NCBI GenBank assembly: GCA_029821215.1
Contig: JALGTV010000279.1
Span: 1-6,071, forward strand
DNA length: 6,071 nucleotides
From: Candidatus Zipacnadia bacterium
Lineage (GTDB): Bacteria; Armatimonadota; Zipacnadia; Zipacnadales; Zipacnadaceae
Direction: 5' to 3'
This document shows positions 1-5,200 of this stretch, in pieces (position 1 is the first letter of the stretch; the number at the start of each line of letters is the position of its first letter). The notes below the pieces were generated by a model. It did not search any database and was not told the DNA's origin. It was given only the letters and a program-made list of their open reading frames with translations. A program made the translations under genes and the position numbers.

Positions 1-315
1 GTTAAGCTCCAGGGGCATGGCAGCGGAGAATTGTACCCCCGTCAGCTCCACACCCATATCAAAATCGGTCAGCGAGAGACGGCCTACGGCGTGGGACGAT
101 TCTAACGTACCCGCAAAGGCCGGATTGGCGAAACCTGCATCTTTGACACAGGTGACAAATCCGCCCATTCCAAATAATCGGGTAGTGGTAGCCGTAGGTA
201 AGGCAAAGAGGTGGGAAACAGCATACGTCTCAAGCCCCTGAGGACAAACGGGATACGCGGTGACCAGTAAACTTCCAGTGACCAGAACTACCAACAAATA
301 CAGTCGCTGCTTCAT
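1..315 (-). CDS. Secreted, possibly outer-membrane beta-barrel protein (5' part, runs off the left edge)
   Basis: An open frame of 105 codons runs from ATG at 315 leftward to base 1 without a stop, so only the N-terminal part is here. Residues 1-20 (MKQRLYLLVVLVTGSLLVTA) form a signal peptide with a basic start and a hydrophobic core; a Cys follows at residue 24 but its context (YPVC) is not a convincing lipobox. After it comes SHLFALPTATTTRLFGMGGF, then a D-A-G-F-A-NPA stretch. A 'GMGG...D...NPA' arrangement near the mature N-terminus is typical of PorV/UPF0164/OmpP1-type outer-membrane barrels, and alternating hydrophobic segments follow (LSLTDFDMGVELTGVQFSAA). The barrel assignment is inference from this short stretch. 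An AGGGAGG ribosome site lies 8 nt upstream, and a promoter is seen at 482-510, so the gene is likely transcribed separately from the CsgG-like gene behind it. Confidence 0.75.
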   Translation of the reverse strand, partial: MKQRLYLLVVLVTGSLLVTAYPVCPQGLETYAVSHLFALPTATTTRLFGMGGFVTCVKDAGFANPAFAGTLESSHAVGRLSLTDFDMGVELTGVQFSAAMPLELN

Positions 316-323
316 AGTTACTG

Positions 324-330
324 CCTCCCT
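324..330 (-). promoter_or_regulatory. Ribosome binding site of the left-edge gene
   Basis: On the minus strand AGGGAGG is followed after 8 nt by ATG at 315. This strong Shine-Dalgarno site fixes the start of a gene that has no stop codon inside the window. Confidence 0.75.
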
Positions 331-375
331 TGCTGTAATGGTGTGCTGTAATCGGACTTGCTTATCAGCCTCTAC

Positions 376-436
376 CCTTGTTATAAGGCATAGAGCTGGT
401 CGCTCCGCCCCAATGGTCTAATGCTGTCGCGGGAGC
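376..436 (-). other. Long 5' leader with two possible stems
   Basis: If transcription starts near 475, the left-edge gene has a leader of about 160 nt. On the minus strand it could form a stem between 429-436 and 402-408 (GCTCCCGC with GCGGAGC, one bulged base, 20-nt loop), followed by a weak 4-bp hairpin at 376-388 (CCTT/AAGG). I could not match it to a known riboswitch. No gene is seen between 316 and 568. Confidence 0.25.
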
Positions 437-481
437 TATCATCGGTTGCTGTTTTTTCTTCTCGCTACCGTTAGGTCAAAG

Positions 482-510
482 ATTATACACTATTCGCCAT
501 TAGTTTGCAA
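482..510 (-). promoter_or_regulatory. Sigma70-type promoter for the left-edge gene
   Basis: On the minus strand TTGCAA (505-510, 4 of 6 to the -35 consensus) is followed by a 17-nt spacer and a perfect TATAAT (482-487). The expected start of transcription is about base 475, pointing into the left-edge gene. It lies just past the hairpin at 518-533, the order expected for end-of-one-unit then start-of-next. Confidence 0.65.
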
Positions 511-517
511 CCATTAT

Positions 518-533
518 CTGGTCCTCTGACCAG
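518..533 (-). terminator. Possible terminator hairpin behind the CsgG-like gene
   Basis: CTGGTC and GACCAG form a perfect 6-bp stem around a 4-nt loop, 35 nt past the stop of the CsgG-like gene. There is no run of U after it on the minus strand, so it is at best a weak intrinsic terminator. Its place between that stop and the next promoter is the main argument for it. Confidence 0.3.
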
Positions 534-568
534 CTTAGGCCGCGGGAGTCGGCAATGGACGCGGCCCG

Positions 569-1456
569 CTACAGCTCTACCTCCACCGGCACTACTACCT
601 CCAGCGGCCTGGCCCGGTCAGTAGACCTTATCTGGTCGGTAGCCGCCAGGACGCGACAGGTGGCCCGGCCATCATGGAAGGAAATCACCCGCACCTTAGC
701 AATTAGCCTATCGCCCCGATATATGCCGTACTCAGCACCGGGCGCTGGGCGCATAGCCTCCGGGAAACTCAAGACAACAGTCTGCTGCTGCACAGGAATG
801 GCGGCGGGCCGCCCGGGTACGAGGGGCCGTAGCTGCTCCAGACGTTTGACCAGCCTATTAGCCGCCTCATCAGCCGCTGCCCCCACCAGCGTCTCCCTTA
901 TTTGGCTAATGTTATAACCGCCACCAATCCAGGATATTTTCGGAAAAACCACCGCCAGGCGGCGCAACTTAGATTCCTTACCGGTGATTACCCCGACCGG
1001 CTGGATTACGCCGGTGCCGGTGTCAACCATTTCACCATTGAGGTGGACCTTGGCTTTGGCCAAGCCCCCGATGGACAAAAACCCGATGTGGGCGGCGGCG
1101 TCAATTTCCTGGACATCCACCCGGGCGGTCAGTTTAAGCAGAGCCGTAGCCCCATACAGTTTGCTCTCCGGGGGTGCCGTGGTCGGATCAATGCCTGGCA
1201 GGTTGTGCTCCCGCTGGACCTGTTCCATAGTCTCGCCCCGGGCCAGTATGGTCCAGCCGGCCTCCACGAGTTTGCTCTCGATAAAGGCGGGCAGCCACTC
1301 GCGAAGCTGATGAGCATAGCGGCCCTGGATATTCAACTCCAACACCGCCACTCTCTGTAAGGGGATGGCCTCGGCGGGGCTGGCTTCGGCGGCCCCTGCT
1401 GGCCAGCTCACACCTGTGATCAGTAACGCCAGGACAACTAACACTGTCTTATTCAT
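569..1456 (-). CDS. CsgG-family secreted protein with a FlgT-C-like C-terminal domain
   Basis: This complete 295-residue protein starts with a Sec signal peptide (residues 1-22, probable cleavage at AGA/AE). Residues 34-205 match the CsgG/LpoB fold family: a first strand RVAVLELN, an amphipathic helix, then ILARGETMEQVQREHNL (70-86), which corresponds to the family's 'veRer...vlqEq.l' helix. YGATALLKLTARV (101-113) corresponds to the 'lGAdyvvtG.v' strand, and LNGEMVDTGTGVI (139-151) to the 'vDvrTGevl' strand. A helix at 184-206 closes the domain. Residues 217-290 look like the small beta domain seen at the end of FlgT (RPAPGAEYGIYRGDRLIAKVRV). Known members act in curli secretion, penicillin-binding-protein activation or flagellar assembly in the periplasm/outer membrane; which applies here cannot be told. 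Unlike CsgG and LpoB it has no lipobox Cys. The start is supported by AAGGAGG 7 nt upstream. Confidence 0.8.
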   Translation of the reverse strand: MNKTVLVVLALLITGVSWPAGAAEASPAEAIPLQRVAVLELNIQGRYAHQLREWLPAFIESKLVEAGWTILARGETMEQVQREHNLPGIDPTTAPPESKLYGATALLKLTARVDVQEIDAAAHIGFLSIGGLAKAKVHLNGEMVDTGTGVIQPVGVITGKESKLRRLAVVFPKISWIGGGYNISQIRETLVGAAADEAANRLVKRLEQLRPLVPGRPAAIPVQQQTVVLSFPEAMRPAPGAEYGIYRGDRLIAKVRVISFHDGRATCRVLAATDQIRSTDRARPLEVVVPVEVEL

Positions 1457-1463
1457 AACACGG

Positions 1464-1470
1464 CCTCCTT
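1464..1470 (-). promoter_or_regulatory. Ribosome binding site of the CsgG-like gene
   Basis: AAGGAGG on the minus strand, 7 nt before ATG at 1456; a near-ideal site that fixes the start. Confidence 0.8.
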
Positions 1471-1497
1471 TTCCCTATTTTACCCCATTTCTCTATA

Positions 1498-1512
1498 TTA
1501 AAGACACTTTAA
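1498..1512. promoter_or_regulatory. 15-bp palindrome in the divergent spacer, possible operator
   Basis: TTAAAG and CTTTAA flank a 3-nt centre, a perfect inverted repeat 42 nt upstream of the CsgG-like start and 87 nt upstream of the plus-strand gene. The AT-rich stretch around it holds -10-like hexamers in both directions (TATATT at 1494-1499 on plus; TAATAT on minus), but no good -35 partner was found. A dimeric regulator binding here could control both genes; this is inference from position and symmetry. Confidence 0.3.
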
Positions 1513-1598
1513 ACCTGATAGTTGTTTCATCATCATCACCCAATAGTCATGCCGCCGAGCCACTGTTAGTCACCCGCCAGTAGCGTTTTCGGGCAGGA

Positions 1599-2768
1599 GT
1601 GAGGGCCGGCTTAGCCGCCGGCGTCGGGCAAGTGCTGGTGTTCCGCGAGTTAATTGTTTCCTGTCAGGGCAATGAAGTAAGTATGGGGATAATGCTGGCC
1701 GCCTGGCTGGTGTGGGGGGCACTGGGAGCAGCGCTAATTGGGCACCGGGTCCGGTCAGTCAGCCTAACCGCGGTGCTGGGGCAGGTGACAGTGCTGGCGG
1801 CACTACCAGGAGCAGGATTATTGGCCGCGTTGGTGATAGCCCGCAGTTTCGGCTATCTATTAGCGGTAGTAATCCCTGGACTTTTTCCCGCATCCGGTGC
1901 CCCTATACTTTTGCTGCTGCCCGGGCAGATGCTGGGCATCCATCATATTCTGGCCCTGGGATTTATAGCCACTTTACCCCCCGCGGCGGTGGCCGGCGCC
2001 CAATTTGCGGCCGGCTGCCGCGCCTATATTCATCCTGACCTAAGAGCAGCGGGCACCGTGGGCAGCACCTACGGATTGGACGCCGTCGGCCACCTCATAG
2101 GCGGCACGGCGCTGGGCTGGCTGGCGTTGCAGGTAGTTGACCCATTCACCATGGCAGTGATAGCAGGTTTGGGCAACCTGCTGGTCGGATCGGTCATAAT
2201 ATGGGTCAACATCCCCTTGGATGCTCGGCGACGGACTCTAACCCTCGGTGCCATGGGGCTGGCTGCTTTGGTGACCGTGCTATTCGCGGTTACGGCCCAG
2301 CCCTGGTCGGTAACCGCTCGCTGGTATCATCACCAACTGCTTGCCAGCCGGCGCACCATATATGGGGATCTGGCTATAACCAAATTCGGTGAGCAGGGCA
2401 TTTATCTGTATAACAACGGCCTGCCCAGCGCCAGCTCTCCGGCGCCCCAGTCTCTACTATTGGCTGTAGATTTTGCTCTGCTCCAGCATCCCCAGCCTGA
2501 TCGTATATTGCTGGTGGGAGGCGGTGTCACGGGAGGGCTGGCAGCGGTGCTGCGCCATCATCCCTGCCAGATTGATTACTTGGAACTGGATCCGGCCATC
2601 TTCTCCTTCGTCGGGCCGTGGCTTGCGTCTGAGGATAAAGCGGCATTAGCTGACCAGCGAGTGCATTGTATCAGTGGCGACGCCCGCCTATTTGTCAAGC
2701 ACGCAGCTGCTACTGCCTGCCCCGGCTACCGCTCAACTAAATCGCTTCTATACCCGCCAGTGGTATGA
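1599..2768 (+). CDS. Fragment 1: N-terminal membrane half and SAM-binding motif of the synthase-like protein
   Basis: This 389-codon frame begins at GTG 1599, the first start codon after an in-frame TAG at 1581. The GGAG before it overlaps the start codon, so it has no proper ribosome site, and the first membrane helix is short (RAGLAAGVGQVLVF). The family signature then follows: RELIVSCQGNEVSMGIMLA (16-34), several hydrophobic segments up to about residue 232, and a STYGLDAVGHLIGG turn (156-169). The synthase-like domain starts with YGDLAITKFGEQGIYLYNNG (255-274) and carries the SAM-binding loop LLVGGGVTGG (304-313) with the acidic ELDP (329-332) and ISGDARLF (358-365). Sequence after about residue 367 (AAATACPGYRSTKSLL) is out of the true frame. 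The histidine usually found in the 'E.vHlpLL.hP' segment is Asp here (LAVDFALLQHP). Confidence 0.7.
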   Translation: MRAGLAAGVGQVLVFRELIVSCQGNEVSMGIMLAAWLVWGALGAALIGHRVRSVSLTAVLGQVTVLAALPGAGLLAALVIARSFGYLLAVVIPGLFPASGAPILLLLPGQMLGIHHILALGFIATLPPAAVAGAQFAAGCRAYIHPDLRAAGTVGSTYGLDAVGHLIGGTALGWLALQVVDPFTMAVIAGLGNLLVGSVIIWVNIPLDARRRTLTLGAMGLAALVTVLFAVTAQPWSVTARWYHHQLLASRRTIYGDLAITKFGEQGIYLYNNGLPSASSPAPQSLLLAVDFALLQHPQPDRILLVGGGVTGGLAAVLRHHPCQIDYLELDPAIFSFVGPWLASEDKAALADQRVHCISGDARLFVKHAAATACPGYRSTKSLLYPPVV

Positions 2769-3072
2769 GCAGATCCGGGGCATCTTAGCCCCTGATGGCT
2801 TGCTTGCCTGGCAGTTGCCTTCATCAGCCGTCTACTTGCAGGGGCCTCTTAGGAAGATAGACGCCTTGGTATATTCTACGGCGCGGGATGTCTTGGGTGC
2901 GGTGACCTTCTTGCCCGGCGAACAGATGACCCTGGTGGCCAGCGCCAGCCCCGATTATTTTAGCCAGGACTGGGCAGTCCTGTTTGAGCGGGCCCGCCGC
3001 CGGGGCCTGGATTCCGACATCTTCTGGGCATGGCTGCCGACATCTTCTGGGCATGGCTGCCGGATAAGTTAG
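2674..3072 (+). pseudogene. Fragment 2: C-terminal part of the synthase-like domain
   Basis: The frame is one base on from fragment 1. Family sequence starts at LPAPATAQLNRFYTRQWYEQ (about 2718 onward), which matches the family's 'DLPDPSTAQLNRFYTreff' segment, and continues through ILAPDGLLAWQLPSSAVYLQ to SDIFWAWLP, where the 23-bp duplication throws it out of frame and it ends at 3072. The GTG at 2674 is only the first available start codon in this frame and lies within fragment 1; I do not think it is used. The usual aspartate before LPxP is not seen (LLLPAP), which fits loss of sequence at the first break. Confidence 0.65.
3014..3062 (+). repeat. 23-bp tandem duplication causing a frameshift
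   Basis: Bases 3014-3036 and 3037-3059 are identical 23-mers (beginning CCGACATCTT, ending GGCATGGCTG), with the first three bases of a third copy after them. As 23 is not a multiple of three, the duplication moves the synthase-like gene from the frame of fragment 2 to that of fragment 3. With one copy removed the protein reads DSDIFWAWLPDKLDPFTVGY without a break, as expected for the family. Confidence 0.9.
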
Positions 3073-3911
3073 ACCCGTTCACTGTCGGTTACGTGCGTGA
3101 ACAACTTGAGGGCGCCGCGGAGATGGCAGTAAACACTGACGAACGGCCCCTGGCCTATTTCCACCACCAGGCCTGGTGGGTGGAGCATCTGCACCAGGGC
3201 TGGGGCCGCCGGCTGGCGGAGATAGCCCGTTTGCCGCTGGCCTGGCTGTGGGGGGCAGTAGCGGTGTTAGCCGGGATATGGGGGGTGCTGTCATTGACCC
3301 GCTCGGGTCAGACATACACTATTCCGGTAGCGGTAGCTGCCGTAGGCATGGGCGGGATGGCTGGTGAAGTAGTCTTGCTGCTCGCGTTCCAGTGCTATTA
3401 TGGATATGTTTATCAGCAAATCGGCATAATTGTGGGCAGCTTTATGATGGGACTGGCCGCGGCCAGTTGGTGGGTAGGCCGTTGGTTACGGCAACAGCCA
3501 TCTCATCTGTCCCTCAGGCACTGGCTGGCGGGTATTCTGGCTGCCGGGGCCATGCTGGTGGCGATAATGCCTTACGTACTGAAGGGATTGTGGACTTATG
3601 CCACCACCCCCGCGACTGAGGCGATGGTCGCTCATCTGCTCTTCCCTTTGTTAGCGGCACTGCTGGGCTTGTGGATCGGCGGACAATTCCCCCTGGCCAG
3701 CCATCTATGGACTGCTTTCAGTGGTAGTCAAGCCTGGTCGGCTGCATTCCTGTACGCCGCTGATTTGCTCGGGGCAGCAGTCGGGGCCCTGATTGCCGGC
3801 ACCTTGTTAGTGCCGATATGGGGAGTCGCCACCACCTGTTGGCTGCTGGCCGTGCCGGGGTTGGTAGCCAGCGGATTGGTGCTACGAACTAAGATATTGA
3901 CTAAGCGATAG
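3030..3911 (+). CDS. Fragment 3: C-terminal membrane half of the synthase-like protein
   Basis: 293 codons from ATG 3030, which lies inside the duplicated 23-mer and has no Shine-Dalgarno site, so independent translation is doubtful. It opens with the linker found after the synthase domain (NTDERPLAYFHHQAWWVE, 35-52), then about seven hydrophobic segments at roughly 68-89, 97-119, 128-148, 164-184, 199-219, 236-258 and 264-285. Family marks are the EVVLLLAFQCYYGYVYQQIG segment (113-132), GLWIGGQFPLA (213-223) and YAADLLGAAVGALIAGTLLVP (242-262). If expressed it would be an inner-membrane protein lacking the SAM-binding domain. It stops at TAG 3909-3911, facing the radical SAM gene. Confidence 0.65.
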   Translation: MAADIFWAWLPDKLDPFTVGYVREQLEGAAEMAVNTDERPLAYFHHQAWWVEHLHQGWGRRLAEIARLPLAWLWGAVAVLAGIWGVLSLTRSGQTYTIPVAVAAVGMGGMAGEVVLLLAFQCYYGYVYQQIGIIVGSFMMGLAAASWWVGRWLRQQPSHLSLRHWLAGILAAGAMLVAIMPYVLKGLWTYATTPATEAMVAHLLFPLLAALLGLWIGGQFPLASHLWTAFSGSQAWSAAFLYAADLLGAAVGALIAGTLLVPIWGVATTCWLLAVPGLVASGLVLRTKILTKR

Positions 3912-3918
3912 GTTCGTT

Positions 3919-5028
3919 CTACCCCTGCCAGACTCCGGGAATCTGGTACCCGCACTTCACGCACTTACCAGTGGCCGGGTCCAGACCGGTGTTAGTCACC
4001 AGAGGCCCGTTGCGCTTAATCACCGGATCCCCGGGCATATTGCCCAGGTATACGTAGTGCAACCCCACCTCGTAGGCTATCTTCCGCAGACTGCGTAGCG
4101 TGTCCGGGTCGGCCGCCTGGAGGCGACGGAGTTGATATTTGGGGAAGAAGCGGGAGACGAACAGGGGTACATCCGGCCCGACGTTCTCCAATATCCACTC
4201 GCACATAGCCCGGAACATGGTGGGCTTATCATTATAACCGGGTACCACCAGATGCGCCAACTCCAGCCACGTCCCGCTATCATGGATTGACTTAATCGTA
4301 GCCAGAACCGGTGCGAGGTGTGCCCCAGTCATACTCTGGTAGTAATCGTCACTGAAGCCCTTAAGATCAACGGCAATGGCATCCATAGCCGCGCATAGCT
4401 CCTTCAGCGGCTCCGCGCAGACAAAGCCGGCGGTATGAGCCAGCATATGGATGCCACGCGGTCGGGCCAATGCCGCGGTGTCCAGCACGTATTCCAGGCA
4501 CTGCACCGGGTCATTAAGGGTGAAGATGATACTGGGAATGTCGTTGCTCTGCACCTGCTGGACCATGCTCTGGGGCGAGAGGTCCTTGTTGTCGGTGGTC
4601 TCGGGCCGGGCCTGGGTAAACTCCCAATTCTGGCAGAACTTGCAGTGTAGATTGCAGCCGGCTGTACCCACCGCCAGCGTCTTGGTGCCGGGCAAGTAGT
4701 GGAAGAAGGGAGCTTTTTCAATGGGGTCACCATGTATGGCCACCGGCTTACCGTAGACCAGTGATATGCACTGGCCATCCCAGTTCATCCGGACCCCGCA
4801 CTCGCCGCGCTGCCCGACATTCATCACACAGTGGTGAGGACACAACTGGCAAATTATCTGCTTACCGATGCCCGGCTTCCAGAAGCGAGCGGGATGCCGG
4901 GCCACATTGCCTACCGCCGCCTCCACTGGCGCCTGCACACTAAGCAGATTCACTGCCCCCAAACCGCTGGCCACTACTGCCCCCAGGCCACCCCGCAAGC
5001 AGGTAGTCACAAAGTCGCGCCGGTCCAT
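3919..5028 (-). CDS. Tat-exported AmmeMemoRadiSam-type (PflA-like) radical SAM protein
   Basis: This complete 369-residue protein is near the usual size of the AmmeMemoRadiSam radical SAM family plus a signal. It begins MDRRDFVTT followed by a hydrophobic stretch to about 36 (VEAAV), a twin-arginine signal. A four-cysteine motif (C60, C63, C67, C77) precedes the domain, as in the family. The radical SAM cluster motif CNLHCKFC has C125, C129 and C132, and FTLNDP (169-174) stands where the family has Y-T-x-N-E-P. DAIAVDLKGFSDDYY (216-230), VVPGYND (261-267), VSRFFPKYQL and YVYLGN (325-330) are all family segments. The C-terminus is CVKCGYQIPGVW, with C356 and C359, in place of the common 'NTyCP.Cg...R'. 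The substrate is unknown. The start at 5028 has GGAGG 5 nt upstream; ATG 5046 (adding MPSEDK, with AAGGAAGG 8 nt upstream) is nearly as good. The frame stays open to 5349, but that part is repeat and spacer. Confidence 0.85.
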   Translation of the reverse strand: MDRRDFVTTCLRGGLGAVVASGLGAVNLLSVQAPVEAAVGNVARHPARFWKPGIGKQIICQLCPHHCVMNVGQRGECGVRMNWDGQCISLVYGKPVAIHGDPIEKAPFFHYLPGTKTLAVGTAGCNLHCKFCQNWEFTQARPETTDNKDLSPQSMVQQVQSNDIPSIIFTLNDPVQCLEYVLDTAALARPRGIHMLAHTAGFVCAEPLKELCAAMDAIAVDLKGFSDDYYQSMTGAHLAPVLATIKSIHDSGTWLELAHLVVPGYNDKPTMFRAMCEWILENVGPDVPLFVSRFFPKYQLRRLQAADPDTLRSLRKIAYEVGLHYVYLGNMPGDPVIKRNGPLVTNTGLDPATGKCVKCGYQIPGVWQG

Positions 5029-5033
5029 TTTAT

Positions 5034-5062
5034 CCTCCGAGGGCATAGAGGTATCCTTCCTT
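5034..5062 (-). promoter_or_regulatory. Two ribosome binding sites for alternative starts of the radical SAM gene
   Basis: GGAGG (5034-5038) serves ATG 5028 with 5 nt between; AAGGAAGG (5055-5062) serves ATG 5046 with 8 nt between. Both starts leave the twin-arginine motif near the N-terminus, so the choice does not change the call. No convincing promoter was found between 5047 and 5200. Confidence 0.5.
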
Positions 5063-5083
5063 TGCAGATAGCCTACCAATTGA

Positions 5084-5148
5084 CGCGTAGGCGGGGTTCT
5101 CCAACCCCGCCCTCCCAAACCGCGCAGGTTGAGAACCTGCGCTACGCG
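5084..5148. repeat. Cloverleaf-like palindromic element (REP/MITE-type)
   Basis: A 7-bp outer stem (CGCGTAG at 5084-5090, CTACGCG at 5142-5148) encloses two perfect hairpins: 5091-5098 with 5103-5110 (GCGGGGTT/AACCCCGC, 4-nt loop) and 5122-5130 with 5134-5142 (GCGCAGGTT/AACCTGCGC, 3-nt loop; its last base is shared with the outer stem). The whole forms a three-way junction of 65 nt. Compact elements built on 'GTAGCGCAGG...CCTGCGCTAC' recur between genes in many environmental genomes and resemble REP sequences moved by Y1 transposases. Only one copy is in the window, so mobility is inferred. On the minus strand no U-run follows, so a plain terminator is unlikely. Confidence 0.6.
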
Positions 5149-5200
5149 ACTGTCGTTTGCGTGATAGATATGGCGTATGTGAAGAAAGCTACTGTGCCAG

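Larger units (their letters stand above)
1599..3911 (+). pseudogene. Fused membrane / spermidine-synthase-like protein, broken by two frameshifts
   Basis: Read across three frames this is one gene of about 770 codons: an N-terminal membrane half, a spermidine/spermine-synthase-like SAM-binding domain and a C-terminal membrane half, the usual build of 'fused MFS/spermidine synthase' proteins. The frame moves once near 2690-2730 and again at an exact 23-bp tandem duplication (3014-3062). In the first frame translation would stop at 2768, and neither later piece has a usable ribosome site. All three parts keep family sequence right up to the breaks, so the lesions look recent, or could be assembly errors. 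In the family the central domain resembles aminopropyltransferases but the true reaction is mostly unproven. The gene is divergent from the CsgG-like gene and ends 7 nt from the convergent radical SAM gene. Confidence 0.8.

Noticed and set aside
430..475. c-di-GMP-I (GEMM) riboswitch 3' half, suggested by CGGTAGCG followed later by ACCGATG on the minus strand
   Set aside because: The conserved 5' half of the aptamer is absent and would lie upstream of the predicted transcription start.
555..1360. Open frames on the plus strand antisense to the CsgG-like gene
   Set aside because: They have no ribosome sites or recognisable sequence and are explained as shadows of the minus-strand gene, which has a signal peptide, a strong ribosome site and family motifs.
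2674..3072. Programmed ribosomal frameshifting to join the synthase-like fragments
   Set aside because: No slippery heptamer with a downstream structure was seen at either break, and the second break is explained by an exact 23-bp duplication.
3928..3947. Hairpin CCAGA/TCTGG as a bidirectional terminator between the convergent genes
   Set aside because: It lies inside the radical SAM coding end, the stem is only 5 bp, and no T-run flanks it.
5090..5111. GC-rich hairpin as a rho-independent terminator behind the right-edge gene
   Set aside because: No U-run follows on the minus strand, and the hairpin is one arm of a larger three-way junction.
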